Part shown: positions 10,093-18,407 of the stretch, one piece after another
Position numbering within the stretch: position 1 is the first letter of the stretch
How the letters are laid out: each line of letters opens with the position of its first letter
Source: an uncultured Bacteroidales bacterium
GTDB taxonomy: Bacteria; Bacteroidota; Bacteroidia; Bacteroidales; Muribaculaceae
Assembly (NCBI GenBank): GCA_902787185.1
Contig: CADAFP010000006.1
Coordinates: 55,177 to 119,176, forward strand
Direction of reading: 5' to 3'
DNA: 64,000 bases
Notes under the pieces: model-generated
Databases searched by the model: none
What the model was told of the DNA's origin: nothing
Seen by the model: only the letters and a program-made list of their open reading frames with translations
Translations under genes and position numbers: made by a program

Positions 10093-10125
10093 ATGGGGGG
10101 CATTGCGATAGTTTTTACCCCCCAT
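10093..10125 (-). terminator. Rho-independent terminator after the SusE/F-like gene
   Basis: ATGGGGGG (10093-10100) pairs with CCCCCCAT (10118-10125), and the minus strand continues with a T-run (TTTTTTAT). A second perfect hairpin, GTCAGGGCAG (10134-10143) with CTGCCCTGAC (10168-10177), lies just before it, close to the stop of the gene. The pair probably lowers readthrough into the GH97 gene. Confidence 0.8.
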
Positions 10126-10192
10126 TCATATCCGTCAGGGCAGAGCCACAGAAGCAGGTAAGACGCCCTGCCCTGACATGGGGTAATAGGAT

Positions 10193-11611
10193 TTACTTGG
10201 GTGTCACGCCTTCAGCTGTCACCGTGAGGAAGTAGTCACGGTCCAGAACGACGTCAAAGTCGGGTGTCTGCATGCCGCCACCGCTGTTGTTGAAGATGAG
10301 ATGCTCGGTCTCGCCAGCGCTGGTGAATTCCCAGTAGATATAGTCCACACCGTCAACGGTCTTGCTACCCGTGGGAGCAACACCAGGCCAGTTGCCGAAG
10401 AACTCCTTGTCGCCCCAAGCATACAGCGAGATGGCATCCCAACCCGACTGATTATCGACGTAGATGTAATGCAGGCCGCTAGGCTGGGGCTCGGGGGTAT
10501 CACCACCGGTGTAGTTGTTGGGATCAATCTCGGTCACACCGCTTGAGGTCACCTCCAGATAGACGTCATGGTCGATGGTGTAAGCATAGTCGGCCAACTG
10601 ATTGCCCGCACCGTTGTTGTTGAAGATGAGGTTCTCGCTCAAGCCCGTGTTGGCCTCACCCATGTCAAAGTAGGTGTAGGTCACGCCCTTGATGGTCTGC
10701 TCACCCGTGGGCTGCATACCCGGCCAACCGCCGTTGAGGTCGTTCACGTCACCCCACATGTACAGGGCAATCTCGTCCCAACCCGTCTTGTTGACGATGA
10801 ACACGGCATAGCCGTCATGCTCCACAACCACAGGCTCGACCATCTCCTCGACGCCACTCGCGGTGACACGCAGATAGAGGTCGTGATCGATGGTGAAGTT
10901 GAAGTCGGCCAGTTGGCTGCCCTCGCCGTTATTGAAGATGAGGTTCTCGTTCAAGCCCGTGTTGGCCTCACCCATGTCGAAGTAGGTGTACTCGGTACCG
11001 CCAATCTTCTGCTTGCCGGTAGGCGTCATGCCCGGCCAACCACCGTTCAGGTCGTTGACGTCGCCCCACATGTACAGGTTCAGGTTGGCCCAGCCCGTCT
11101 CGTCGAGCACATAGACCACATAGCCGTCGTGCTCAATCTCGGGGCCGTCACCGCTCCAATAGTAGCTCTCCCAGCGCTCACCCCACACGTTGGTGAAGGT
11201 GCCCACGCCGGGATTGTCGGTGTGGTTGGCCATTTCACCCTTGACGGTGAACTCGGTGCCTTGGGTAGCGCTGTAGAAGCGGAAACCGTCGGCAAGCGTC
11301 TTGCCCGACACAAAGGTAGCGGGATCAAGATAGATGCCCCACTTGATGTCGCTGCCAGGGGCCTTCATGAGCTTCCACTCTTCCTTGCGCATCGACGCAC
11401 TATCGCCGTTAAAGGCACCCATGATGTAGATCTCCTCATCCACAGCCGTGCCATAGGGGGCGATGAACTCGAGCAGGATGCGGTCGGCACGCGTCTCGAA
11501 CTGCTGACGCTCGTGGTCAAAAACGATATCCTCGTCCTTGGAGCAACTGGTCATCACTGTCAAGGCGGCCAGCAGCACCACAATCAGACTATATATATTC
11601 CTTGTTTTCAT
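10193..11611 (-). CDS. SusE/SusF-like surface starch-binding lipoprotein with three tandem starch-binding modules
   Basis: The 472-aa lipoprotein (lipobox VMTSC, Cys23) is predicted to sit on the cell surface and hold starch near the SusCD transporter. Residues about 30-155 form a SusE-like N-terminal domain. Three repeated modules follow at about 162-256, 265-361 and 380-471, each with a W-G-D...WPG signature (GWPG at 191 and 295, NWPG at 407) and an L-I-F-N-N motif. They resemble CBM26-type starch-binding modules. Modules 1 and 2 are nearly identical; module 3 is more diverged. The gene follows susD by 27 bp and is the last gene before a terminator. Name and role are inferred from position and modules. 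Confidence 0.88.
   Translation of the reverse strand: MKTRNIYSLIVVLLAALTVMTSCSKDEDIVFDHERQQFETRADRILLEFIAPYGTAVDEEIYIMGAFNGDSASMRKEEWKLMKAPGSDIKWGIYLDPATFVSGKTLADGFRFYSATQGTEFTVKGEMANHTDNPGVGTFTNVWGERWESYYWSGDGPEIEHDGYVVYVLDETGWANLNLYMWGDVNDLNGGWPGMTPTGKQKIGGTEYTYFDMGEANTGLNENLIFNNGEGSQLADFNFTIDHDLYLRVTASGVEEMVEPVVVEHDGYAVFIVNKTGWDEIALYMWGDVNDLNGGWPGMQPTGEQTIKGVTYTYFDMGEANTGLSENLIFNNNGAGNQLADYAYTIDHDVYLEVTSSGVTEIDPNNYTGGDTPEPQPSGLHYIYVDNQSGWDAISLYAWGDKEFFGNWPGVAPTGSKTVDGVDYIYWEFTSAGETEHLIFNNSGGGMQTPDFDVVLDRDYFLTVTAEGVTPK
10529..11128 (-). repeat. Tandem duplication of a roughly 300-bp starch-binding module
   Basis: Modules 1 and 2 of the SusE/F-like gene repeat at DNA as well as protein level; for example CCCGTGTTGGCCTCACCCAT occurs in both (plus-strand reading). 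The period is about 104 codons. This points to a recent internal duplication. Confidence 0.75.
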
Positions 11612-11638
11612 ATCGTTGTCTTTTATTTGTAGTTACGA

Positions 11639-13468
11639 TTAATAATTGGGATTCTGGATGAGACCAGGATTAACGGTCAATGCCGACTGCGGCAGCGGAT
11701 ACCACTCATACTTGGTATTGCGCTGAGCGGGCAGGTCGATGCCAGCCTCGGTAGCACGGCCCCAGAACCACCAGGTGCCCTGGGTGAACTTGTTGAAGCG
11801 GCGCAGGTCGGTGCGGCGGCGGTTGCCCTCGCCCAGATATTCCTTACCCCACTCGCTCAACATCCAGTCCATGTCAAAGCTTGAGAAGCCAGGTCCGGGA
11901 ATCGAGAGGGCGCTGGCACGGTTGGCAGCGGTAAAGTAGCGCTGACGCACAGCGTCAACATAGTTGCGAGCCTCGCCGCTGTTGCCCTTGCGCATCTCAC
12001 ACTCGGCCACGTTGTAATAGGCCTCAGCAAGACGGAACTGCACATCGTCAATCGACTTGAAGCCACCGGCATCGTCGTTGGGATAGAGGGGATACTTCAC
12101 CAGACGCACACCCGAGTTGGTCTCACCCCAGCGGGGGCTCATCACGGTCTCGAGGTTGCGGCCCTGGTTCAGGAAGGTACCCACCTGATCCACATAGACC
12201 AGATCCTGACCATCGCGGTCGGCATCAGCCTTGAGGACATCACCCGTGCCGAAGTTGGCACGCATCAGGCCCTTGAGGAACATACCGGGTCCGTGGGTCT
12301 TGGTCGTCACATTATATACATAATTCTGCTTGCGGATGTCGCGGTCGTCAAAGCGCTCGTAGGGAGCACCCAACTTGTCGTTGTAGGGAGCGTCCAGGAA
12401 GCACGTGGCGCCCTCGGTACCACCCGTGGGCAATACAGTACCCGAGTTGTCGTAGCTGGGCACGAGGCAAACGCAGTTCCATGCGCCAATACCGTCATAG
12501 GACTGTCCGAAGTAGTCGGCATAGCCATACCACATGCCCACCATGGTGCGCACGTTGCTGATGGCGTTGGCGGCACCTTGACCGTCCTCGGCAGCGAGAG
12601 CGAAGATCACCTCGGGGCACTTCACGTTGTCGATGCTGTACAGGTCACGGTAGTTGTCGGCCAGACGGTAAGTACCGAAGTCACCGTTGATGATCTGCTT
12701 GGACAGGGCCTCGCACTCGTCATAGTGAGCCTCATTGATGAAGACCTCGGCATTGAGCAGCAGACGGGCCTTCAGCAGGCGGTTCATCGCCTGGTTGGCA
12801 CGGTTAACGGTGCTGCGGCTGCCGTCCTCGCGAGCGAGTTGCATATAGGTCTCGTCAAGCTCCTGTGCGATGAAATCATAGATTTTTCTGCACGAGGTGT
12901 CCCAATCGGCGTCAGCGGTACCGGGCACCTCACTGCCCGACTTAATGTTCAAGGGCAGAGCGCCACCCCACAACTCAAACAGGCAGTAATAGTTCCAGGC
13001 GCGGATGGTGCGCACCTCGGCGACATACTGGTTGAGTTTTTCCTGAGCCATGCCCAGGTCGGCAGCGTTAAGGCTTTCCAGGTCATTCAGCAGCAGGTTG
13101 GCAAGGCCCACGGCAGTCCATGCGCCCGACCAGGCATTTTGGATAATGGTGGACTCACTGTTCCAGTTGTGCCACGAGAGCACCGTCTTCATGGCCTCAT
13201 CCCAACCCCACTGGCCTCCGTTCCACACGCGCCAGGTGATCTGGTCGCTGGGATACTCGCTCAAGTGGAAGAAATTCTCGCCGGCAAGGGTCGAAGACGT
13301 CTGGTTGTAGATAGCGGCTACGGCACCCTTGACACTGGCTTCGCTCTGGTAATACACGGTGGCGTCGATGCGGTCGTTGACCTTCTCATCCAGGTCGGTA
13401 CATGAAGCCAGACCTAACACGCTCACTGCAAGTGCTATGATGATATATTTTAAATCTTTCATAATCAT
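11639..13468 (-). CDS. susD: SusD-family starch-binding lipoprotein (first pair)
   Basis: The 609-aa surface lipoprotein is the partner of the SusC encoded 15 bp upstream and would bind malto-oligosaccharides over the pore. The signal ends in VLGLASC, the predicted lipidation site. Typical SusD features are the helical N-terminal half (VRTIRAWNYYCLFELWG) and the C-terminal RLAEAYYNVAECEMRKG and RRTDLRRFNKFTQG segments. Two in-frame ATGs (13468, 13462) precede the signal peptide. The gene name is given because the neighbours (SusC, starch-binding SusE/F, GH97, amylase, SusR) match the starch utilisation system; the protein itself only proves SusD family. Confidence 0.92.
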   Translation of the reverse strand: MIMKDLKYIIIALAVSVLGLASCTDLDEKVNDRIDATVYYQSEASVKGAVAAIYNQTSSTLAGENFFHLSEYPSDQITWRVWNGGQWGWDEAMKTVLSWHNWNSESTIIQNAWSGAWTAVGLANLLLNDLESLNAADLGMAQEKLNQYVAEVRTIRAWNYYCLFELWGGALPLNIKSGSEVPGTADADWDTSCRKIYDFIAQELDETYMQLAREDGSRSTVNRANQAMNRLLKARLLLNAEVFINEAHYDECEALSKQIINGDFGTYRLADNYRDLYSIDNVKCPEVIFALAAEDGQGAANAISNVRTMVGMWYGYADYFGQSYDGIGAWNCVCLVPSYDNSGTVLPTGGTEGATCFLDAPYNDKLGAPYERFDDRDIRKQNYVYNVTTKTHGPGMFLKGLMRANFGTGDVLKADADRDGQDLVYVDQVGTFLNQGRNLETVMSPRWGETNSGVRLVKYPLYPNDDAGGFKSIDDVQFRLAEAYYNVAECEMRKGNSGEARNYVDAVRQRYFTAANRASALSIPGPGFSSFDMDWMLSEWGKEYLGEGNRRRTDLRRFNKFTQGTWWFWGRATEAGIDLPAQRNTKYEWYPLPQSALTVNPGLIQNPNY

Positions 13469-13483
13469 TGGTCGATTAATTGA

Positions 13484-16441
13484 TTAGTGGAAACGAACGG
13501 TCACGCCAAGGGTGAACTGGAAGGCCTGGGGATAGGCACTGTTGGAGTCGATACCCGGGGTGATACCTGTCGAAGTGACAATCGAGGGATCGTTGCCCTT
13601 GTAGCTGGTGAGAGTGAACAGGTTCTTGGCCGACAGATAGACGCGCAAGCTCTCGAGCAGGTTGCGCTTCTTGGGCAAGAAGGTGTAACCCAGGGTCACG
13701 TTGTCGAGCTTGAAGTGGTCACCTTTCTCGAGGAAATAGCTCGAGATGATGCTACCGCCGGCGTTCACGTCAGCATAGTCGGTGTAAGCGTCGGCCAGCA
13801 CGTTGTCGGTACCACAGCCCTTGAGGCCCATACCATAGCGGCGCATGTTGAAGATCTTGTAGCCAAAGGCACCACGCATCAGCATGCTCAGGTCCCAATT
13901 CTTCCAGGTGAAAGTGTTAGTCCATGACAGGAAGTGCTTGGGAGCACCGTTGCCGATGTTGCGCTTCCAAGAGGGGTCAGCCTGTGCGGCGGGCACGGCA
14001 TTACCGTCGTTGTCATAAACCAGGAACAGGCCGTTCTCGTCGATACCGGCATGCTCAAAGCCGTAATACTGGCCAATCAGACCACCCTCCTCGACGCGGA
14101 AGAAGTATTCACTCGTTCCCACGCCGGGCTTGCGGTAGAGGTCCAGATAACTCATCTGATAGACATCGCTCGAGAGTTTAGTGAGCTTGGTCTTGCCCGT
14201 GCTCCAGTTGATGCCCGTGGTCCACTTGACGGCGGTATTGGCCAGCACGTCATAGTCGAGCACAACCTCAACACCGGTGTTCTTGGTGGTACCCACGTTC
14301 ACGAGAATGGAGTTGTAGATGAACGGGGGCTGCGGGGCGGTGTAGTTATAGAGCAGGTCCTGTGAGCGGCGGTCATAGTACTCGACGCTACCGCGCAGGC
14401 GGCTGGCAAGGGCGACGAAGTCAACACCGACGTTGAAGGCCGTAGATTTCTCCCAAGCCAGGTCGGGGTTAGCGTTCACCGAGGGGGCATATCCGCTGAT
14501 CCACTCGCCGTCGATGTAGTAGGCACCATAGCCGCTGTAGGTCGAGAGCGACTGGTAGGCGTTGAAGTCACTGCGGCCCGTCACACCATAGGAGATACGG
14601 GGCTTCAAGCTCTGGAAGATATGGGAAAGGCCTTCGGCAAAGGGCGTGCGGGTGATTTCCCAAGCCAGTGAAGCAGAGGGGAAGTTACCCCACTTCTTGT
14701 TGGCACCGAACTTGGTGCTGCCCTCATGACGCATCGATGCTGAGGCGAAGAGCATATCCCTGTAGTTATAGTTCAAACGGCCAAAGAAACCGATGAGGGT
14801 CGATTCGGACGAGCCGGCCCACATGTTGGCCTTGCCGTCGCGCAGGTAGGTACCGTTGGCAATGCCATGATAGCTCATGCTGTCATACACAAAGCCCATG
14901 TTCTCGTTGCCACTCTGTTCCCAGCGGGTGCGCTCCCATGAGTAGCCCACCACAGCTTTGAGCTGATGGTCATCGAGGGTGAGGGTGTAATTGCCCAACC
15001 ACTCCAGGCGATTGGTCCACCACTTCTGGTAATTGATGTTGGCGCGACCTGCATAACCGTTCCAGTAGCTCTCGCTCGAGGTGCTGGGGGTGTAGAAGTT
15101 GGACTTCAGGTCATTGTACTGCAAGGCGTAGCTCAACGACGTGTTCAGCAGGTGATGGTCGCTACGGATGAGGTTGACCTTAACGTCTCCGTTACCCAGC
15201 AGGTAGATGCGGTCACCGTTGCTCACATTGTTCTTCAAGTCGTTCACCGGGTTGTGGATATCGGTGGGGCTATTGGGCTGGTAGTAGGAGCCGTCCTCGT
15301 TGAATATGGGAATGGTGGGGTTCATCGTCAGCGCCGTGTCAAACAGGCCGTCGTTGCCCCATTTCTCATGCACCTTGCGACCCGAGAGCGAAGCGTTGAA
15401 CTGCAAGAAATTGTCCAGCACACGCTGCTCGCCCACAAAGCGGGCACCATACTCCTCGCGGCCCGACACGATGTCAAGACCGTTACCACGCTTGTAGTTG
15501 ACCGAAGCGCCAAAGTAGCCGTTCTTGGTCGAGCTGTCGATCGACAGGTACTGGTTCAGGTTGTAGGCGACAGGGCGGGTGATCTCGTCCCACCAGTTGG
15601 TGTCACCGCCATAGTCCTGGCCGCGGCGCGAACGACGGAACTCGTCGGTCGTCAGGATGCGGGGCTTGGGCTTGGCAAAGTTGCCTGCGATGTAGCTGTC
15701 ATAGGTCACCGTGGTCACACCGGGAGCGCCAGCACCCTTCTTGGTGGTCACGAGTATGACACCGTTGGCGCCACGCGTACCATAGATAGCTGCCGAACCG
15801 GCATCCTTGAGGACGGTGATGCTCTCAACGTCCTGGGTGGCGATGTTGCGCAGGTCACCACCGGCGATACCGTCGATGACAATGAGCGGACCGTTGGACG
15901 CGGTGAGCGAACCGGCACCACGCACCTGGAAGTCGGTCATTGAGTTGGGGTTGGCGGCAGCGGCAGTGCTCACGTTAAGGCCCGCCACCTTACCTGCCAC
16001 GAGGGCGAGGGGGTCACTGGCGACACCCTGGTTGAACTGCTTCTTGTCGATTTGAACCACCGAACTCGAAATCTCCTTCTTGGCCAGTGAGCCGTAACCC
16101 ACAACCACCACCTCGTTGAGTTGCGAACGCTCCTCGACAAGGATGATTTCAAAGTTGGTCTTGCCATTGATGGCTACTTCCTGGGTCTCATAACCGATGT
16201 AAGAGAAAACCAGGGTTCCGTTACTCGGAGCGTTCTCGATGGTGAATCGACCATCAAAGTCAGTAACGCTTCCCTTAGATGTGCCCTTGACCGAGACGCT
16301 GGCACCAATCAGATCCTCACCGTTTTCATCCACAACGTGGCCAGTGATGGTCTGGGTCTGCGCCGAAATGCCTAAGGCAAGCATCAGTGCAGCGCACACC
16401 AGCAGTGCGCGTTGCAACATTCCTGTTTTACATTTCTTCAT
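13484..16441 (-). CDS. susC: SusC-family TonB-dependent receptor for starch oligosaccharides (first pair)
   Basis: This outer-membrane importer is 985 aa when started at the ATG at 16441. An upstream in-frame ATG at 16507 lies at the -7 box and would encode no signal peptide, so it is rejected. The chosen start gives a signal peptide (GMLQRALLVCAALMLALGIS), then a CarboxypepD_reg domain (ITGHVVDENGEDLIGASVSV), a TonB box region (LNEVVVVGYG) and a plug with DFQVRGAGSLTASNGPLIVI and VTVLKDAGSAAIYGTRGANG. The barrel ends in FTLGVTVRFH with terminal aromatic character. It begins the susCDE operon. Specificity for starch is inferred from the neighbouring starch-binding and amylolytic genes. Confidence 0.94.
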   Translation of the reverse strand: MKKCKTGMLQRALLVCAALMLALGISAQTQTITGHVVDENGEDLIGASVSVKGTSKGSVTDFDGRFTIENAPSNGTLVFSYIGYETQEVAINGKTNFEIILVEERSQLNEVVVVGYGSLAKKEISSSVVQIDKKQFNQGVASDPLALVAGKVAGLNVSTAAAANPNSMTDFQVRGAGSLTASNGPLIVIDGIAGGDLRNIATQDVESITVLKDAGSAAIYGTRGANGVILVTTKKGAGAPGVTTVTYDSYIAGNFAKPKPRILTTDEFRRSRRGQDYGGDTNWWDEITRPVAYNLNQYLSIDSSTKNGYFGASVNYKRGNGLDIVSGREEYGARFVGEQRVLDNFLQFNASLSGRKVHEKWGNDGLFDTALTMNPTIPIFNEDGSYYQPNSPTDIHNPVNDLKNNVSNGDRIYLLGNGDVKVNLIRSDHHLLNTSLSYALQYNDLKSNFYTPSTSSESYWNGYAGRANINYQKWWTNRLEWLGNYTLTLDDHQLKAVVGYSWERTRWEQSGNENMGFVYDSMSYHGIANGTYLRDGKANMWAGSSESTLIGFFGRLNYNYRDMLFASASMRHEGSTKFGANKKWGNFPSASLAWEITRTPFAEGLSHIFQSLKPRISYGVTGRSDFNAYQSLSTYSGYGAYYIDGEWISGYAPSVNANPDLAWEKSTAFNVGVDFVALASRLRGSVEYYDRRSQDLLYNYTAPQPPFIYNSILVNVGTTKNTGVEVVLDYDVLANTAVKWTTGINWSTGKTKLTKLSSDVYQMSYLDLYRKPGVGTSEYFFRVEEGGLIGQYYGFEHAGIDENGLFLVYDNDGNAVPAAQADPSWKRNIGNGAPKHFLSWTNTFTWKNWDLSMLMRGAFGYKIFNMRRYGMGLKGCGTDNVLADAYTDYADVNAGGSIISSYFLEKGDHFKLDNVTLGYTFLPKKRNLLESLRVYLSAKNLFTLTSYKGNDPSIVTSTGITPGIDSNSAYPQAFQFTLGVTVRFH

Positions 16442-16504
16442 TGTTAATAGTGTTTTTAAAAAATATATGGATTGTAAATATCGTTGGCTATGGGTTAAGC
16501 ATCG

Positions 16505-16512
16505 CAAATTTA
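16505..16512 (-). promoter_or_regulatory. Bacteroidota -7 box for susCDE
   Basis: The minus-strand sequence is TAAATTTG followed by C, giving a leader of about 55 nt to the ATG at 16441. SusR-type regulators act at such susC promoters; no operator can be defined here. Confidence 0.55.
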
Positions 16513-16738
16513 CTATGTACGCGTGGCCCCCAAAAGGGCTTCAAACAAAAATCAAACTTTGATTCAAACACAACATATTGATTTACAGTATATTCAAAAA
16601 CCATTCATCCAACAAAAATCTAACTGATTATTAAAGCTATCAATTGGCTCAGAGCCGCATTTTTCGTTCAATTCCGAAGGGCACAATCCAGGATTTAACT
16701 CACCTGATTACCCTTTGGCCATCGCGCTGATAGACTGG

Positions 16739-18394
16739 TTAGCAATCGATGGCCTTGACGCGGTTCTCAAAGTTGTCCTTGTCAATGGCACGGGCCTTGA
16801 GCTTGGAACGGTAGGTGTAGATGGTCGTCAGGCTGGCGCGCAGGATGTTGGCGATACTCTGGTTGTCGGTAATGCCGATACGGATGAGGGCCAGCACACG
16901 CGACTCGGTGGTGAGGCGCTTGCCCTGCCTGACCTCAATCTTGCCGTCATCGCGCAGCAGTTTGTTCACCTCATCGACAAAGGTCGGGTAGATGTTGAGG
17001 AAGGCGTTGTCGAAGTTTTCGTAGAAGAGTTGGGCGTTTTCGTTGGCAAGGTGGGTGCTCTTGAGCTCCCGCGCCAAGTCCTCACTCTTGCGGTCGCGGT
17101 GCAGGCGGTACAATGCCTTGCGCTGCTCCTCGCCACGGTCGATAAAACGGCTCGAGAGGGTTAAGAATCGGGCGATGTACTCTTCTTTCAATTTCTCGCG
17201 TTCACGCAACAGACCGTTGCTCTCATGCAACTGCTCCACGGTGTCGCCCAGTTGGGCATTGACCTGCCGCAGTTGCTCGTTGATGGCCTTCTTCTGCTCA
17301 TTCAGGCGGCGGTAGCGCTTCAACAGCTGATAGATAGCGAAGACACCCACCACAAGCATCACCGCAATGACCGAGATAATGCCAAGCAGCCACATCATGC
17401 TGCGATGGTTGCGGTCCTGCTTGGTCTGATAGGCATTCAGGATTTTGGGCACGATGCGCGACGACTGGATGTTGCGCAGGCGCGTACCATAGAAGTTGGC
17501 ATCATCCACCGCCACGCGCATATAGCGGTAGGCGCGGTCGATATCCCCTTCGTCAAACAGCAGGTCGGCAATCGTCCTGAGCGACGTGTTCTCGCGTATG
17601 CAACCCTCCAGGTCACTCTCAGAGCTGAGGATGAGGTAGCGCATCTGCGCCTCCTTATCGCCCTTCTGGGAGTAATAGAAGGACATCATGCTCGTGATGA
17701 TTGAATACAGGCGATCGCCACTGCCGTAATGGCGCATCAGGCTGTCGAGCATGGCAATGGCGCTGTCATACCGCTGCGCGTCGGCCTCACACTCGGCAAT
17801 AGTGACCAGGTAGCTCACGTCGTCGTGCGGCAAGTCCATCGCCTTGATGCTGCGTCGCATTTCAATCAACTTGTCGATATAGATAGGGGAATACTGGGTA
17901 CCTTGCACATACTCAGCCTGGTAGATGTAGAGGTCAGTCTGCGTTCGGCGGTACTGCAGCAACTGCGTTGGTGCCAAGTGAGCGGTATCAATCAGGTTGA
18001 GCGTCTGTTGCGCCCTCTCCATCAGGCAGGCAGTCGAGAGGATGTGTGCCAGGTTAAGCCTTGACTCGTTCAGCAGTCTGACGTCACCCATCGACTCGGC
18101 CAACCGAATGCACTGTGCCACGTAGGCATAGGCCGAGTCGTACTGATAGGCGGAATACTGCTCATACAGGGCTTTGAGAAGCCCATAGCGCTCTTGAGGG
18201 GTTTGAGCCTTGCCAAGCTGCTGCTTCATCGACGCCAGCCGCTTTTCCTTGTCAGCCACAAGCTGCGGCTGTGCGGCAATCAAGCTGTCCAAGCGGGCGA
18301 ACTTGTCACCCGACGAAGCCCTCACGCCGCCCACCGTGCAGGCAAGCAGCACCAACGCCATGAGGCACCTGAGAGTCAAAACCCTGAGCATCAT
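16739..18394 (-). CDS. susR: SusR-type transmembrane starch regulator (TPR sensor, coiled coil, C-terminal HTH)
   Basis: The 551-aa protein has the layout of SusR/DUF6377 regulators, which span the inner membrane and activate sus genes when maltose-type sugars bind the periplasmic side. It has a signal-like N-terminus, TPR-like helices at about 50-300, one membrane segment at about 333-357 (WLLGIISVIAVMLVVGVFAI), a cytoplasmic coiled coil at 360-405 and a helix-turn-helix of LuxR character at about 500-535 (GITDNQSIANILRASLTTIY). It starts 13 bp after the amylase stop and ends about 230 bp before the susC promoter. Co-transcription with the amylase is likely. The start could also be the second Met. 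Confidence 0.85.
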   Translation of the reverse strand: MMLRVLTLRCLMALVLLACTVGGVRASSGDKFARLDSLIAAQPQLVADKEKRLASMKQQLGKAQTPQERYGLLKALYEQYSAYQYDSAYAYVAQCIRLAESMGDVRLLNESRLNLAHILSTACLMERAQQTLNLIDTAHLAPTQLLQYRRTQTDLYIYQAEYVQGTQYSPIYIDKLIEMRRSIKAMDLPHDDVSYLVTIAECEADAQRYDSAIAMLDSLMRHYGSGDRLYSIITSMMSFYYSQKGDKEAQMRYLILSSESDLEGCIRENTSLRTIADLLFDEGDIDRAYRYMRVAVDDANFYGTRLRNIQSSRIVPKILNAYQTKQDRNHRSMMWLLGIISVIAVMLVVGVFAIYQLLKRYRRLNEQKKAINEQLRQVNAQLGDTVEQLHESNGLLREREKLKEEYIARFLTLSSRFIDRGEEQRKALYRLHRDRKSEDLARELKSTHLANENAQLFYENFDNAFLNIYPTFVDEVNKLLRDDGKIEVRQGKRLTTESRVLALIRIGITDNQSIANILRASLTTIYTYRSKLKARAIDKDNFENRVKAIDC

Positions 18395-18407
18395 CTATAG
18401 TATATTA

